DNA of 64,000 bases from Pluralibacter sp. (lineage in GTDB: Bacteria > Pseudomonadota > Gammaproteobacteria > Enterobacterales > Enterobacteriaceae), in assembly GCF_019237635.1 (NCBI RefSeq), contig NZ_JAFAGS010000149.1, positions 1-64,000 of the forward strand, written 5' to 3'. The position numbers and the translations under genes were made by a program. Within the stretch, counting starts at the first letter, position 1. The number at the start of each line of letters is the position of its first letter. Shown piece by piece: positions 26,322 through 37,021 of this stretch. The notes under the pieces were generated by a model. That model saw nothing but the letters and a program-made list of their open reading frames with translations. It searched no databases and was not told the origin of the DNA.

Positions 26322-28754
26322 TTACAGCGTATGCTCCGTACGGGCGATAATGTCGTCCTGCGCATCCGGCGACAGCGCGGTGAAGAAGGCGGAGTATCCC
26401 GCGACCCGTACGACCAGATCGCGGTACTGGTCAGGATGCTTTTTGGCATCCAGCAGGGTTTCGCGCGAAACGATGTTGTACTGGATATGCCAGCCTTTAT
26501 GCACCTCAAAGAAGGTCCGCAGCAGCACCATCAGCTTCTGGCGGTCGCTGTCGTTATCGAGCGTCGCCGGGTTTAGCTTCTGGTTGAGCAGTACGCCGCC
26601 GAGAATCGCCGCCGTCGGCAATTTACCGACCGAACCGATAACCGCCGTCGGCCCCAGGTGATCGGTACCGGAGGCCGGGCTTGCGCCTTCTGCCAGCGGC
26701 GTTCTCGCCTTACGACCGTCCGGCGTTGCCATGGTGGCGGCGCCAAAGGGCACGTTCGCGGAGATGGACGAGGTGCCGGCGTAGTAATTGCCGCCAATCG
26801 GGCCGCGACCGTAGCGCGGGTTGTGATATTGTTTCAGCTCGTCGATATAGGTCTGATAAGCGCGAACCAGCAGGGCGTCAACGTTGTCGTCGTCGTTGCC
26901 GTACTTCGGCGCGCCGTTGATCAACCGCTGGCGCAACTGCTCGTGGGTCAGGCCGTCAAAATCCTCGGCCAGCGCCGCCGCCAGCTGTTGCTGGCCGATA
27001 GCGCCCTGTTCGAAGACCAGCTTTTTCACCGCCGCCAGGCTGTTGCCGAGGTTGGCGATGCCGACCTGCAGGCCGGAAACCCAGTCGTACTTCGCGCCGC
27101 CCTGTTTAATGCTCTTCGCCCGCTCTATGCAGTCATCGACCAGCGCCGAACAGAGAATATCGTGCACGTTCTCTTCCAGCATGGTGTCGACCACATATTC
27201 AATCTCTATCGACTTTCGGGTGTAGTAGCGGATCTGCGTATCCCACGCCGCCATTACCTCGTCGAAGCCTGCGAAGGTGCCAGCCGACAGCGCTTTCGCC
27301 TGTGGCATGAAGACTTCGCCGCTGGTGGCGTCGCGTCCGCCTTCCAGCGCCGCCAGCATCACGCGGGCGAAGTTGATAAAGCTCATCCCGGTGCAGCGAT
27401 AGCCCCACTTGCCGCCGACGGCGGTTTCGATGCAGCCGATGGCCGCGTAATCAAAGGCATCCTGCGGCTCAACGCCCAGCTTAATGAATTCCGGAATCAC
27501 AATTTCGTCGTTGTTGAAGGCTGGCATACCGAAACCGCAGCGGATCACCTGTACGCAGGCGTCGAGGAAATCGTTGCTCATCCCGGCGTGGTAGCGCACG
27601 CTCAGGTTTGGTTGGGTGGAACGCAGGCGGCCGCAGGACTCCAGAATGGCGTAAGAGAGCGGGTTGACGGCGTCCAGCGGTTTACCGTCCACCAACCTCT
27701 GACCGCCGATGGTGACGTTCTGGTACAGCGGGCTGCCGGCGGAGGCTTTCGAGTGCGAACCAGAGCGGATCTTGTTCACCTCCAGCAGCTTCAGCCAGCA
27801 GCTGTGCAGCAGCTCAATGGCGTGTTCGCGATCGAGCGACTGATCCAGCTCGACGTCGCGACGGTAGTACGGATAAAGGTACTGATCCATACGACCAAAC
27901 GACACCGAGTGGCCGTTGGATTCGATCTGCAGAATCAGTTGAATGAAGTAGCACAGCTGTAGCGCTTGCCAGAAGGTTTTCGGTGGCTCGTGGGCGATGA
28001 TGTCGCAGTTTTCCGCCATCGCCAGCAGCTCGTCGCGGCGCGTTTCGCGCGCTTCGCTGGCGGCCAGGGTACGCGCGAGGTCGGCAAAGCGGGTGATGTG
28101 CCGGCTGACGGCCTCCAGCACAATATCAATGCCTTTCAGGAACTGTTCGCCGTGCAGATCGTCCAGCACCGTCAGGTTGATGCGAGAACGGCGCTCAGCG
28201 ACTTTCTCACGCAGGCCGTCGAGGCCTTTTTCCAGCAGCAGCGGGAAGTTTACCGCCAGGTGCGCGTCGCCGGAGGTCATATTGCCTTCGGCTTTGATAA
28301 TGCCGGTCGCCAGCAGCGCTTTTTGCTCATCGGTAAACATGCCGTAGCAGCGGTCCTGTACGGTTTGTCCACGCCACCACGGGCATACCTCATGCAGCAC
28401 GCGTTTATTCTCTTCACTCACGGAAAAACCGGCGCCAGGACGATCGGTGAGGTCATCAATCTCTTTTTCTATCCAGCTGACAGTGTATTCCGGGAAAATA
28501 GGCGCCGCGCGCACTTCGCTTGCCTGGTTGCCGATGATGAGCTCGTCATGTTTGATCCAGATGGTCCGCTTGGCCAGATGATGCGCCAGCGCCAGCGCGC
28601 GGCGCACCGGGATCGGCTTGTCCATATGTTGCTGATACATTTCGGTGTAGTGCTGTGCGCGCTCGGTACACACCGGCGGTTTCACAATATGCACCAGCGC
28701 GGTTTTGTGCGCCTGAATGCGGTCGGTCAGTTTATCAAGAGTCAGCGTGGTCAT
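26322..28754 (-). CDS. pflF: Glycyl-radical enzyme PflF (YbiW)
   Basis: Oxygen-sensitive glycyl-radical enzyme of 810 residues, named as a pyruvate formate-lyase in E. coli. The radical site is Gly786 in RVAGYS at the C terminus. The thiyl cysteine is Cys441 in IGCIETAVGG. True PFL has two adjacent cysteines here; a single Cys followed by Glu two residues later is the pattern of glycerol/diol-dehydratase-like members. The name may therefore mislead: a C-O cleavage or ring-opening reaction on a polyol or sugar phosphate is more likely. The activase gene pflE lies 4 bp upstream on the same strand. FsaA next door suggests the product is an aldolase substrate. Confidence 0.9.
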   Translation of the reverse strand: MTTLTLDKLTDRIQAHKTALVHIVKPPVCTERAQHYTEMYQQHMDKPIPVRRALALAHHLAKRTIWIKHDELIIGNQASEVRAAPIFPEYTVSWIEKEIDDLTDRPGAGFSVSEENKRVLHEVCPWWRGQTVQDRCYGMFTDEQKALLATGIIKAEGNMTSGDAHLAVNFPLLLEKGLDGLREKVAERRSRINLTVLDDLHGEQFLKGIDIVLEAVSRHITRFADLARTLAASEARETRRDELLAMAENCDIIAHEPPKTFWQALQLCYFIQLILQIESNGHSVSFGRMDQYLYPYYRRDVELDQSLDREHAIELLHSCWLKLLEVNKIRSGSHSKASAGSPLYQNVTIGGQRLVDGKPLDAVNPLSYAILESCGRLRSTQPNLSVRYHAGMSNDFLDACVQVIRCGFGMPAFNNDEIVIPEFIKLGVEPQDAFDYAAIGCIETAVGGKWGYRCTGMSFINFARVMLAALEGGRDATSGEVFMPQAKALSAGTFAGFDEVMAAWDTQIRYYTRKSIEIEYVVDTMLEENVHDILCSALVDDCIERAKSIKQGGAKYDWVSGLQVGIANLGNSLAAVKKLVFEQGAIGQQQLAAALAEDFDGLTHEQLRQRLINGAPKYGNDDDNVDALLVRAYQTYIDELKQYHNPRYGRGPIGGNYYAGTSSISANVPFGAATMATPDGRKARTPLAEGASPASGTDHLGPTAVIGSVGKLPTAAILGGVLLNQKLNPATLDNDSDRQKLMVLLRTFFEVHKGWHIQYNIVSRETLLDAKKHPDQYRDLVVRVAGYSAFFTALSPDAQDDIIARTEHTL

Positions 28755-28758
28755 GATG

Positions 28759-29658
28759 TTATCCTCGTAAGGTCGCAGTCAGCCCTTTTTCCCGGGCGAT
28801 GCGCTGGGCAACGTCCAGCAGTTCCGGGGCATCGAGCGGCTTGTCAGGGGCGGAATAGGGAAGGCCGAGCAGGTTGTATTTATTCATGCCCAGCGTGTGA
28901 TACGGCAAAAAGTGAATGTCGCGCACGTGCAGCTCATCGGCGGCGAAAGCGGTAATGGCGCGGATTGACGCTTCGTCGGCGTTAAATCCCTGAATCAGCG
29001 GCACGCGGATGGTCATCTTTTTACCGGCGGCAGCGATGCGTTTGAGGTTATCCAGCACCCGCTTCGCTGAGCCGTCCGTCCATTGCTGGAAAACCGTCGG
29101 GTCGATGTGTTTAAGGTCGGCAAGAAACAGGTCGATACAGGGCAATGCCGGTTCAATGTAGCGCCACGGCACGTGCAGACAGGTTTCCACGGCGGTATGA
29201 ATACCGGCGTCGTGGCTGGCTTTCAGTAGCGAAAGGGCAAGCGCCGGGTTCATAAACGGTTCGCCGCCGGACAGGGTCAGCCCGCCGCCGCTGCGATCGT
29301 AGAACGGTTTGTCGCGCAGCACGGTCGCCATAATCTCATCGACGCTTTTTTCTTCGCCGCAGACGGTCAGCGCCTGCGTCGGACAGCAGGTTCGTAGCGC
29401 CGGAATAAGCTCAGCGCTCAGTTTTTCGCGGTGGATGATGACCCCGTTCAGCGCGCGCTCGATAACGCCGGGCGCCGCTTTCTGGCACAGATCGCAGCCG
29501 TCGAGGCACAGGCGCGGGTCGAGGAGCACATCCTCCGTCCGGGCGCGGCTTTCCGGGTTCTGGCACCAGCGGCAGCCCAGCGAGCAGCCTTTCATGAAGA
29601 CCACGGTGCGAATACCGGGTCCGTCATGGGTGGAGTAGCGCTGAATATTGAAGATCAT
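28759..29658 (-). CDS. pflE: Glycyl-radical enzyme activase PflE (YbiY)
   Basis: Radical-SAM protein that installs the glycyl radical on PflF. In 299 residues the [4Fe-4S] CX3CX2C motif is Cys25-x3-Cys29-x2-Cys32 (GCSLGCRWC). A cysteine-rich insert ([10 protein letters not shown] ... RTCCPTQAL) follows, typical of activases with an accessory cluster. SAM-binding GGEPFMNP is present. The start ATG at 29658 has GAGAGGTAA upstream. Operator copy 3 is 37 bp before it, in the divergent gap to fsaA. Confidence 0.93.
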   Translation of the reverse strand: MIFNIQRYSTHDGPGIRTVVFMKGCSLGCRWCQNPESRARTEDVLLDPRLCLDGCDLCQKAAPGVIERALNGVIIHREKLSAELIPALRTCCPTQALTVCGEEKSVDEIMATVLRDKPFYDRSGGGLTLSGGEPFMNPALALSLLKASHDAGIHTAVETCLHVPWRYIEPALPCIDLFLADLKHIDPTVFQQWTDGSAKRVLDNLKRIAAAGKKMTIRVPLIQGFNADEASIRAITAFAADELHVRDIHFLPYHTLGMNKYNLLGLPYSAPDKPLDAPELLDVAQRIAREKGLTATLRG

Positions 29659-29694
29659 AGGTTACCTCTCAGCTTTCGTATAAAGAGTAAATTA

Positions 29695-29708
29695 CTTTCG
29701 AATGAAAG
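29695..29708. promoter_or_regulatory. Shared operator copy 3 (pflE/fsaA)
   Basis: CTTTCGAATGAAAG, arms CTTTC/GAAAG. It sits in the 134-bp divergent region between pflE and fsaA. A partial copy (CTTTCGTATAAAG) precedes it at about 29673. The pattern resembles sites of DeoR-type repressors, but the binder is unknown. Confidence 0.75.
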
Positions 29709-29792
29709 TTATCTTGATGTGAGTCAACTAAACGAGAGGTTTCGCTATGGTAGGGTTAAAGCATGCAGAATCTCACACTTTGAGGAACGACC

Positions 29793-30455
29793 ATGGAACT
29801 CTATCTTGATACGTCCGATGTTGCCGCCGTCAGCGCGCTGGCGCGTGTTTTCCCGCTGGCGGGCGTGACGACGAACCCCAGTATTGTCGCGGCGAGCAAA
29901 AAACCGCTGGATGTCCTGTTGCCAGAACTCCACGAGGCGCTGGGCGGCAAGGGGCGTCTGTTTGCTCAGGTGATGGCGACGACCGCGGAAGGGATGGTGG
30001 AAGACGCGCATACGCTGCGGGCGATTATCCCCGACCTGGTGGTGAAAGTGCCGGTAACCGCAGAAGGGCTGGCGGCGATAAAAATGCTGAAGGCCGAAGG
30101 GATCCCCACGCTCGGCACCGCCGTGTACGGCGCGGCGCAGGGGATGCTGTCGGCACTGGCCGGGGCGGAGTACGTCGCGCCTTATGTGAACCGCGTGGAT
30201 GCGCAGGGTGGCGACGGGATTCAGACGGTAGTGGAGTTACAGCAGTTGCTGACGCTGCATGCGCCGCACGCGAAGGTACTGGCCGCCAGCTTTAAAACAC
30301 CGCGTCAGGCGCTGGATTGCCTGCTGGCGGGTTGCGGGGCGATTACCCTGCCGCTGGACGTCGCCCGGCAGTTTATCGCCTCTCCGGCGGTGGACGCTGC
30401 GGTGGCGAAATTCGAGCAGGACTGGCTGAGCGCGTTTGGGCGCACCTCTATTTGA
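29793..30455 (+). CDS. fsaA: Fructose-6-phosphate aldolase FsaA
   Basis: Class I aldolase of the transaldolase family; in vitro it splits fructose 6-phosphate to dihydroxyacetone and glyceraldehyde 3-phosphate, and accepts hydroxyacetone well. The 220 residues match E. coli FsaA. The Schiff-base lysine is Lys85 in VVKVPVT. Other family marks are [38 protein letters not shown] and AASFKTPRQ. The ATG at 29793 follows TGAGGAA. It is divergent from pflEF with a shared operator between, which supports a joint pathway. Confidence 0.96.
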   Translation: MELYLDTSDVAAVSALARVFPLAGVTTNPSIVAASKKPLDVLLPELHEALGGKGRLFAQVMATTAEGMVEDAHTLRAIIPDLVVKVPVTAEGLAAIKMLKAEGIPTLGTAVYGAAQGMLSALAGAEYVAPYVNRVDAQGGDGIQTVVELQQLLTLHAPHAKVLAASFKTPRQALDCLLAGCGAITLPLDVARQFIASPAVDAAVAKFEQDWLSAFGRTSI

Positions 30456-30462
30456 CGGGCTT

Positions 30463-30489
30463 GCCGGGCAGCGCAGGCGCTTGCCCGGC
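30463..30489. terminator. Convergent hairpin between fsaA and moeB
   Basis: GCCGGGCA (30463-30470) pairs perfectly with TGCCCGGC (30482-30489), filling most of the 41-bp gap between the two stops. No U-tract. Confidence 0.5.
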
Positions 30490-30496
30490 AGGGGCG

Positions 30497-31249
30497 TTAA
30501 GCCCCACACACTTCGCAGTTGGGGTTACGCATCAGCGCCATTTCACGGAACTGGCAGGTCATTGCGTCATACATCACGATTTTTCCCGCCGCAGGCGTAC
30601 CGTACCCGGTCAGCAGCTTAATCGCCTCCATCGCCTGTAGCGAGCCTATCACCCCGACCAGCGGCGCCATCACGCCCGCTTCGACGCAGGTCAGCGCATT
30701 CTCGCCGAACAGACGACTCAGACAGCGGTAGCACGGTTCGCCGTCGGCGTAGCGGAAGACGCTGATCTGGCCTTCCATACGGATGGCGGCGCCGGAAACC
30801 AGCGGCGTTTTATGCTGAAAACAGCTGGCGTTAAGCTGGTTGCGGATCTGCACGTTGTCGGTACAGTCCAGCACCAGATCGTGAGCGGCGATTTCCGCCG
30901 CCAGCTGGTCATCGTCTAACAGCGCATTGATGCAGGTGAACTGTACGTGCGGGTTGATATTGCTGAGCGCCGCGCGCGCTGAGTCGACTTTCGGCTGGCC
31001 GAGGGTCGCCTCGCTGTGCAGCGTCTGGCGCTGCAGGTTGGAGAGCGAGACGGTATCGAAATCAAGCAGCGTCATGGCGCCGACACCGGCCGCCGCCAGA
31101 TACTGCGCGGCGGCGCAGCCGAGCCCGCCGAGCCCGACCACCAGAACGCGCGCGCCCTTGAGCGCCTCCTGACCGTCAAAATCAAACCCCCGCAGAATTA
31201 TCTGCCGGTTGTAGCGCAGCATCTCCGGGTCGCTCAGCGCCTCTGTCAT
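30497..31249 (-). CDS. moeB: Molybdopterin-synthase adenylyltransferase MoeB
   Basis: E1-like enzyme that adenylates the C-terminal glycine of MoaD for molybdopterin synthesis. It is 250 residues from the ATG at 31249. The nucleotide-binding GLGGLGCAAAQYL, the Asp/Arg block DFDTVSLSNLQRQ, and the zinc cysteines in CYRCLS and CEVCGA are all visible. The start codon overlaps the moeA stop by one base (TGATG), with GGAGG upstream inside moeA, so the two are coupled. A GTG at 31252 is less likely. Confidence 0.95.
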   Translation of the reverse strand: MTEALSDPEMLRYNRQIILRGFDFDGQEALKGARVLVVGLGGLGCAAAQYLAAAGVGAMTLLDFDTVSLSNLQRQTLHSEATLGQPKVDSARAALSNINPHVQFTCINALLDDDQLAAEIAAHDLVLDCTDNVQIRNQLNASCFQHKTPLVSGAAIRMEGQISVFRYADGEPCYRCLSRLFGENALTCVEAGVMAPLVGVIGSLQAMEAIKLLTGYGTPAAGKIVMYDAMTCQFREMALMRNPNCEVCGA

Positions 31250-32484
31250 CACAGGCCTCCGAACAGCGGATTAAACGGCTCCACTTCGACCCATTCGCCC
31301 ACCTCGACATTGCCGCGATCGCGCTCCAGCACGATAAAGCAGTTGCCCTGGCTAAAGGAGCTGAAAATGTGCGACCCCTGGTGGCCGGTTGTCGACACGG
31401 TCAGGTCGCCTTCGGCGTTACGCGCGAGAATGCCGCGCTGGAAGTCGAGGCGTCCCGGCGATTTTTTCAGCCGCGTGGCGGCGCGAACCCGCAGGCGCGG
31501 CGCGGCGCCGGAGGACGGATTACCGCTCAGCGTCGCCAACAGCGGCTGCACCAGTTGATAAAACGTCAGCGCCGCAGAAACCGGGTTGCCGGGCAGGCCG
31601 CAGAACCAGCTGTGCCTGAGCTTGCCGAAGGCGAACGGCTTGCCAGGCTTGATGGCCAGCTTCCAGAAAGCGATTTCTCCCAGTTCTTCCAGAATCGATT
31701 TGGTGTAATCGGCTTCGCCCACCGAGACGCCGCCGGAGCTTATCACCACATCGGCCTGCGCATCGGCGCGGATAAACGCTTCGCGCAGCTGTTCAGGGGA
31801 GTCGGGGATAATACCGAGGTTGATCACCTCGCAGCCGAGTTGTTCCAGCATCAGGTGTACCGCGAGGCGGTTGGTATCGTAAATCTGCCCGGCAGCCAGC
31901 GGTTTGCCAGGCAGCTGCAGTTCGTCGCCGGTCGAAAATACCGCCACGCGGGGTTTGCGCACCACCTCGACGTCGGCAATGCCGAGCGACGCCAGCACCG
32001 GCAGTTCCGCCACGGTCAGGCGGGTGCCGCGCGCGAAAACCACGCTGCCGGCGGCAATATCTTCACCGCGCAGGCGAATGTTTTGTCCAGGCCTGACGCT
32101 GGCGGTAAAACGTACGCCTGCATCACTCTGCGCGGTCTCTTCCTGCATCACAACGGCGTCACAGCCGACAGGCACCGGCGCGCCGGTCATGATGCGCACG
32201 CAGGTACCGACCGGCCACTCGCCGTCGAACGGCTGCCCGGCGAAGGCCTTACCGGCGACCGGCAGCGGTTTATCGTTCTGCACATCGGCCAGGCGTACCG
32301 CGTAACCGTCCATCGCCGAGTTATCAAACCCCGGCACGTCCAGCGGTGAAACAACCTCCCGGGCCGTGACGCGGCCAAAGGCCTGCGCCAGCGGTAGCGT
32401 TTCGGTGTCGGTCAGCGGCGCTATCCGTGTAAGCATCTCAGCGAGCGCTGTCTCAAGCGGCATCAATCCGGCATTAAAATCCAT
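31249..32484 (-). CDS. moeA: Molybdopterin molybdenumtransferase MoeA
   Basis: Inserts molybdenum into adenylylated molybdopterin. It is 411 residues from the ATG at 32484; a TTG one codon upstream is rejected because AGGAG suits the ATG. Conserved blocks are [56 protein letters not shown] and KPGKPFAFG, then GLPGNPVSA, as in E. coli MoeA. It is divergent from iaaA. Its product serves molybdoenzymes such as the one at the right edge of this window. Confidence 0.95.
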   Translation of the reverse strand: MDFNAGLMPLETALAEMLTRIAPLTDTETLPLAQAFGRVTAREVVSPLDVPGFDNSAMDGYAVRLADVQNDKPLPVAGKAFAGQPFDGEWPVGTCVRIMTGAPVPVGCDAVVMQEETAQSDAGVRFTASVRPGQNIRLRGEDIAAGSVVFARGTRLTVAELPVLASLGIADVEVVRKPRVAVFSTGDELQLPGKPLAAGQIYDTNRLAVHLMLEQLGCEVINLGIIPDSPEQLREAFIRADAQADVVISSGGVSVGEADYTKSILEELGEIAFWKLAIKPGKPFAFGKLRHSWFCGLPGNPVSAALTFYQLVQPLLATLSGNPSSGAAPRLRVRAATRLKKSPGRLDFQRGILARNAEGDLTVSTTGHQGSHIFSSFSQGNCFIVLERDRGNVEVGEWVEVEPFNPLFGGL

Positions 32485-32613
32485 CAAGTTACTCCTGCGG
32501 CCATTCGTCTAATCCGCCCATTATGGCAGAAAAACCCGACAGACTGTATGCCGCCTGCTGCGTAACCTTTACATCAGCAGCGGCTCTTTCTATATTCAAA
32601 AATCGTCCAGGAG

Positions 32614-32639
32614 TGTCTGTACAATAGTGATGTCAGACA
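32614..32639. promoter_or_regulatory. Inverted repeat around the likely -10 of iaaA-gsiABCD
   Basis: TGTCTG (32614-32619) and CAGACA (32634-32639) are exact complements. Between them TACAAT (32620-32625) is a good -10 for transcription into iaaA. The dyad would let a regulator block the promoter; no binder is known to me. Confidence 0.45.
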
Positions 32640-32661
32640 GGGATTTGAAGGGAAGACGACG

Positions 32662-33609
32662 ATGACAAAAGCAGTGATTGCGATTCACGGGGGAGCTGGC
32701 GCCATTAGCCGGGCGACAATGACGCCCGCGCGCGAACAGGACTATGTGCAGGCGCTGTTTACAATTGTCCGCACCGGGCAGTCAATGCTGGAAAACGGCG
32801 CCAGCGCGCTGGATTGCGTCACCGAGACGGTGCGGTTGCTGGAGGAGTGCCCGCTGTTCAATGCCGGAATCGGGTCCGTTTTTACCGCCGATGAAACCCA
32901 TGAGCTCGACGCCTGCGTGATGGACGGCTACTCCCTGCAGGCGGGCGCGGTGGCCGGAGTGCGGCATTTACGCAACCCGGTGCTGGCGGCGCGACTGGTG
33001 CTGGAGGAGAGCCCGCACGTGCTGTTGATAGGCGCGGGCGCGGAAATGTTCGCCATGCGTCACGGCATGGCGCACGTCGACAACGCGCTGTTTTCCACGG
33101 ACGAGCGTTATGCCCAGCTACAGCAGGCCCGTGAGGCGCAACTGGTGGTGCTCGACCACGGCGGCGCCCCGCTCGAAGAGCGCAGCAAAATGGGTACCGT
33201 CGGCGCAGTGGCGCTGGATTACGCCGGTAATCTGGCCGCCGCGACCTCGACCGGCGGTATGACCAACAAGTTGCCAGGAAGGGTGGGCGACAGCCCCATC
33301 GTTGGTGCGGGATGCTATGCCAATAACGCAAGCGTGGCGGTCTCTTGTACCGGAACGGGGGAGGTGTTTATGCGCACGCTGGCGGCGTATGACCTTTCCG
33401 CCCTGATGGAGTACGGCAACCTGAGTCTGCAGGAAGCCTGCGAGCGGGTCATTCTGGAAAAACTTCCGGCCCTTGGCGGCAGCGGCGGCGCCGTCGCTAT
33501 CGATCGCGAAGGCAATGTGGCGCTGCCGTTTAACAGCGAAGGCATGTACCGCGCGTATGCCTATGCGGGCGACACGCCTTCCGTCGGCATTTATCGGGAT
33601 CAGGAGTAG
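32662..33609 (+). CDS. iaaA: Isoaspartyl peptidase/L-asparaginase (plant type)
   Basis: N-terminal-nucleophile hydrolase that cleaves isoaspartyl dipeptides. The 315-residue precursor self-cleaves before the threonine in [12 protein letters not shown] (about residue 179). The substrate loop [24 protein letters not shown] is complete. The N terminus [14 protein letters not shown] is typical. It leads the gsi operon: only 2 bp separate its stop from the gsiA start, as in E. coli. It supplies peptidase function next to a glutathione importer. Confidence 0.95.
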   Translation: MTKAVIAIHGGAGAISRATMTPAREQDYVQALFTIVRTGQSMLENGASALDCVTETVRLLEECPLFNAGIGSVFTADETHELDACVMDGYSLQAGAVAGVRHLRNPVLAARLVLEESPHVLLIGAGAEMFAMRHGMAHVDNALFSTDERYAQLQQAREAQLVVLDHGGAPLEERSKMGTVGAVALDYAGNLAAATSTGGMTNKLPGRVGDSPIVGAGCYANNASVAVSCTGTGEVFMRTLAAYDLSALMEYGNLSLQEACERVILEKLPALGGSGGAVAIDREGNVALPFNSEGMYRAYAYAGDTPSVGIYRDQE

Positions 33610-33611
33610 CC

Positions 33612-35486
33612 GTGCCGCACAGTGATGAAATCGATGCCAGCGATGTGCTGGTGGTGCGCAATCTCAGCATCCGTTTTCAGCAGGAGCAGCAGGTTGTGCC
33701 CGCGGTTCGCCATCTCTCCTTTTCGCTTAAACGCGGCGAAACGCTGGCGATTGTCGGCGAGTCCGGGTCGGGCAAGTCAGTCACCGCGCAAGCGCTGATG
33801 CGCCTGCTGGATAGCGCTACGGCGGATGTCGACTGTGACAGCATATTGCTGCGGCGGCGCAATCGCGAGGTGATTGAACTCAACGAACAGTCGCCATCGC
33901 AAATGCGCCGCGTGCGTGGGGCCGATATCGCCATGGTGTTTCAGGAACCCATGACGTCGCTAAACCCGGTGTTTACCGTCGGCGAACAGATTGCCGAGTC
34001 TATCCGGCTGCACCAGGGGCTCGGGCGGGATGATGCCCTGAAGGAAGCGAAAAAGATGCTCGACCTGGTGCGTATCCCGGAGGCGGAAACCATACTGTCC
34101 CGCTACCCGCATCAGCTTTCCGGCGGCATGCGTCAGCGGGTGATGATCGCCATGGCGCTTTCCTGCCGTCCGGCGGTGCTGATCGCCGATGAGCCGACCA
34201 CGGCGCTGGATGTCACTATTCAGGCGCAGATCCTCCAGCTTATCGATGTACTGCAAAAAGAGATGTCGATGGGGGTGATTTTTATCACCCATGATATGGG
34301 CGTGGTGGCGGATATTGCCGATCGCGTGCTGGTGATGTACCAGGGCGAGGCGGTGGAAACCGGCCGCGTGGAGCAGATTTTCAGCGCGCCGCAGCATCCC
34401 TATACCCGCAACCTGCTGGCGGCGGTGCCACGACTGGGCGCGATGCGGGGCAGCGACCTGCCTCGCCGTTTCCCGTTAATCAATCCGGTGACGAAAGCAC
34501 CCGAGCGCGAACCGGAGCAGGATACCGTCATCCCCGGCGAACCCATCCTTCAGGTGCGCGACCTGGTCACCCGTTTTCCTCTGCGCAGTGGCCTGTTAAA
34601 CCGCATTACCCGTGAGGTTCACGCGGTGGAAAAGGTGAGCTTCGATCTCTGGCCTGGCGAAACGCTGTCGCTGGTGGGGGAGTCCGGGTGCGGGAAATCG
34701 ACCACCGGTCGCGCGCTGCTGCGGTTGGTGGAATCGCAAAGCGGCGCCATCACCTTTAACGGTGAGCGCATGGATACCCTGAAAGCCGGACAGCTTCAGC
34801 CCCTGCGCCGCGATATCCAGTTTATTTTCCAGGATCCGTGGGCCTCGCTCGACCCGCGCCAGACGGTGGGTTACTCAGTGATGGAGCCGCTGCGGGTGCA
34901 TGGGGTGATGTCGCACGAAGACGCCCAGCGGCGGGTTGCGTGGCTGCTGGAGCGCGTCGGCCTGCAGCCGGAACATGCCGCGCGCTATCCGCACGCGTTT
35001 TCCGGCGGCCAACGTCAGCGTATCTGTATTGCCAGAGCGCTGGCGCTCAACCCGAAAGTGGTGATCGCCGACGAGGCCGTTTCAGCGCTGGACGTGTCGA
35101 TTCGCGCGCAAATCATCAACCTGCTGCTCGATTTGCAGCGGGAGATGGGCATCGCGTACCTGTTTATTTCCCACGATATGGCGGTGGTCGAACGCATCAG
35201 CCATCGCGTGGCGGTGATGTACCGCGGGCGGATCGTTGAGATGGGGCCGCGCCGCGCTGTATTTGAGAATCCGCAGCACCCGTATACCCGCAAACTGATG
35301 GCGGCCGTTCCGGTGGCCGACCCGACGCATCAGCGCCCGCAGCGTGTGCTGCTGTCAGATGAACTGCCGGGGAACATCTATCGGCGGGGGGAAGAGATTG
35401 CCAGCGTTCCGCTACAGCAGGTTAGCCCCGGCCACTTTGTGGCGCGTGAGGATACGACCGCTTATAACTTCAGGAGAACAACATGA
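33612..35486 (+). CDS. gsiA: Glutathione ABC importer ATP-binding protein
   Basis: Double ATPase subunit of the GsiABCD glutathione importer. The 624 residues start at GTG 33612. Domain 1 has [17 protein letters not shown] and [12 protein letters not shown]. Domain 2 has [17 protein letters not shown] and [12 protein letters not shown], where Ala replaces Pro after Glu as in E. coli GsiA. Each half ends with the oligopeptide-type [10 protein letters not shown] motif. The stop codon overlaps gsiB (ATGA). Confidence 0.94.
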   Translation: MPHSDEIDASDVLVVRNLSIRFQQEQQVVPAVRHLSFSLKRGETLAIVGESGSGKSVTAQALMRLLDSATADVDCDSILLRRRNREVIELNEQSPSQMRRVRGADIAMVFQEPMTSLNPVFTVGEQIAESIRLHQGLGRDDALKEAKKMLDLVRIPEAETILSRYPHQLSGGMRQRVMIAMALSCRPAVLIADEPTTALDVTIQAQILQLIDVLQKEMSMGVIFITHDMGVVADIADRVLVMYQGEAVETGRVEQIFSAPQHPYTRNLLAAVPRLGAMRGSDLPRRFPLINPVTKAPEREPEQDTVIPGEPILQVRDLVTRFPLRSGLLNRITREVHAVEKVSFDLWPGETLSLVGESGCGKSTTGRALLRLVESQSGAITFNGERMDTLKAGQLQPLRRDIQFIFQDPWASLDPRQTVGYSVMEPLRVHGVMSHEDAQRRVAWLLERVGLQPEHAARYPHAFSGGQRQRICIARALALNPKVVIADEAVSALDVSIRAQIINLLLDLQREMGIAYLFISHDMAVVERISHRVAVMYRGRIVEMGPRRAVFENPQHPYTRKLMAAVPVADPTHQRPQRVLLSDELPGNIYRRGEEIASVPLQQVSPGHFVAREDTTAYNFRRTT

Positions 35487-37021
35487 CACAACGCGTTTCT
35501 GGTAAAGGGATGTTGGCGCTGGGCGTACTCTCCGCGCTGGCGGCTTTCCCGGCGTTTGCAGCCAAAGATGTGGTGGTGGCGGTGGGCTCGAACTTCACCA
35601 CCCTGGACCCGTATGATGCTAACGATACGCTGTCGCAGGCGGTGGCCAAATCGTTCTATCAGGGGCTGTTTGGTCTTGATAAAGACATGAAGCTGATGAA
35701 CGTGCTGGCCGACAGCTATACCGTGTCGGCGGATGGTCTGGTGTATACCCTCAAGCTGCGCCAGGGGGTCAAGTTTCAGGACGGCACCGATTTTAACGCC
35801 GAGGCGGTGAAGGCGAACCTCGATCGCGCCAGCAACCCGGACAGCCACCTTAAGCGCTACAACCTGTACAAAGACATCGCCAGCACCGAGGCGGTCGACT
35901 CGTCGACGGTAAAAATCACCCTTAAGCAGCCGTTCTCGGCGTTTATTAATATTCTTGCTCATCCGGCAACCGCGATGATCTCCCCGACGGCGCTGAAAAA
36001 ATATGGCAACGAAATCGGCTTTCATCCGGTGGGTACCGGGCCTTATCAGCTCGACACCTGGAACCAGACCGATTTTTTGAAGGTGAAAAAATTCCCCGGC
36101 TACTGGCAGCAGGGGCTGCCGAAGCTGGACACCATCACCTGGCGTCCGGTTGTCGACAACAATACCCGCGCGGCGATGCTGCAGACCGGCGAAGCGCAGT
36201 TCGCCTTCCCGATCCCTTACGAGCAGGCGGCGTTGCTGGCGAAAAACAGCAAGCTGGAACTGGTGGCGAGCCCCTCAATCATGCAGCGCTATATCAGCAT
36301 GAACGTGACGCAAAAGCCATTTGATAACCCGAAGGTGCGCGAGGCCATCAACTACGCCATTAATCGTCAGGCGCTGGTGAAAGTGGCGTTCGCCGGTTAC
36401 GCCACACCGGCGACCGGGGTGGTGCCGCCGTCGATTGCCTACGCCCAGCAGTATCAGCCGTGGCCGTACGATCCGGCGAAAGCGCGAGCGCTGTTGAAAG
36501 AGGCGGGCTACCCGGATGGTTTTAGCACCACGCTATGGTCATCGCATAACCACAGCACTGCGCAGAAGGTGCTGCAGTTTACCCAGCAACAACTGGCGCA
36601 GGTGGGGATTAAAGCGCAGGTCACCGCGATGGATGCCGGTCAGCGCGCGGCGCAGGTCGAGGGTAAGAGCCAGAAAGAGAGCGATGTCAGGATGTTCTAT
36701 ACCGGCTGGTCGGCCTCCACCGGGGAGGCTGACTGGGCGCTGTCGCCGCTGTTCGCTGCGCAAAACTGGCCGCCTGTGCTGTTTAACACTGCGTTTTACA
36801 GCAACCCGCAGGTGGATAAAGACCTGGCCGATGCGCTGAAAACGAACGATCCGCAGGCAAAGGCGCAGCTGTATAAAGCCGCTCAGGATATCATCTGGAA
36901 AGAATCGCCGTGGGTGCCGCTGGTGGTGGAAAAACTGGTGTCCGCGCACAGTAAAAACCTCACCGGTTTTTACATCATGCCGGATACCGGGTTTAGCTTC
37001 GAGGAGGCCGACCTGAAGTAA
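35483..37021 (+). CDS. gsiB: Glutathione-binding periplasmic protein
   Basis: Substrate-binding protein (family 5, peptide/nickel type) of the glutathione importer. The 512 residues carry a signal peptide ending AFA before [22 protein letters not shown]. Family blocks include [21 protein letters not shown] and [14 protein letters not shown]. The ATG overlaps the gsiA stop, and AGGAG is inside gsiA. It closely matches E. coli GsiB, which binds glutathione. Confidence 0.95.
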   Translation: MTQRVSGKGMLALGVLSALAAFPAFAAKDVVVAVGSNFTTLDPYDANDTLSQAVAKSFYQGLFGLDKDMKLMNVLADSYTVSADGLVYTLKLRQGVKFQDGTDFNAEAVKANLDRASNPDSHLKRYNLYKDIASTEAVDSSTVKITLKQPFSAFINILAHPATAMISPTALKKYGNEIGFHPVGTGPYQLDTWNQTDFLKVKKFPGYWQQGLPKLDTITWRPVVDNNTRAAMLQTGEAQFAFPIPYEQAALLAKNSKLELVASPSIMQRYISMNVTQKPFDNPKVREAINYAINRQALVKVAFAGYATPATGVVPPSIAYAQQYQPWPYDPAKARALLKEAGYPDGFSTTLWSSHNHSTAQKVLQFTQQQLAQVGIKAQVTAMDAGQRAAQVEGKSQKESDVRMFYTGWSASTGEADWALSPLFAAQNWPPVLFNTAFYSNPQVDKDLADALKTNDPQAKAQLYKAAQDIIWKESPWVPLVVEKLVSAHSKNLTGFYIMPDTGFSFEEADLK

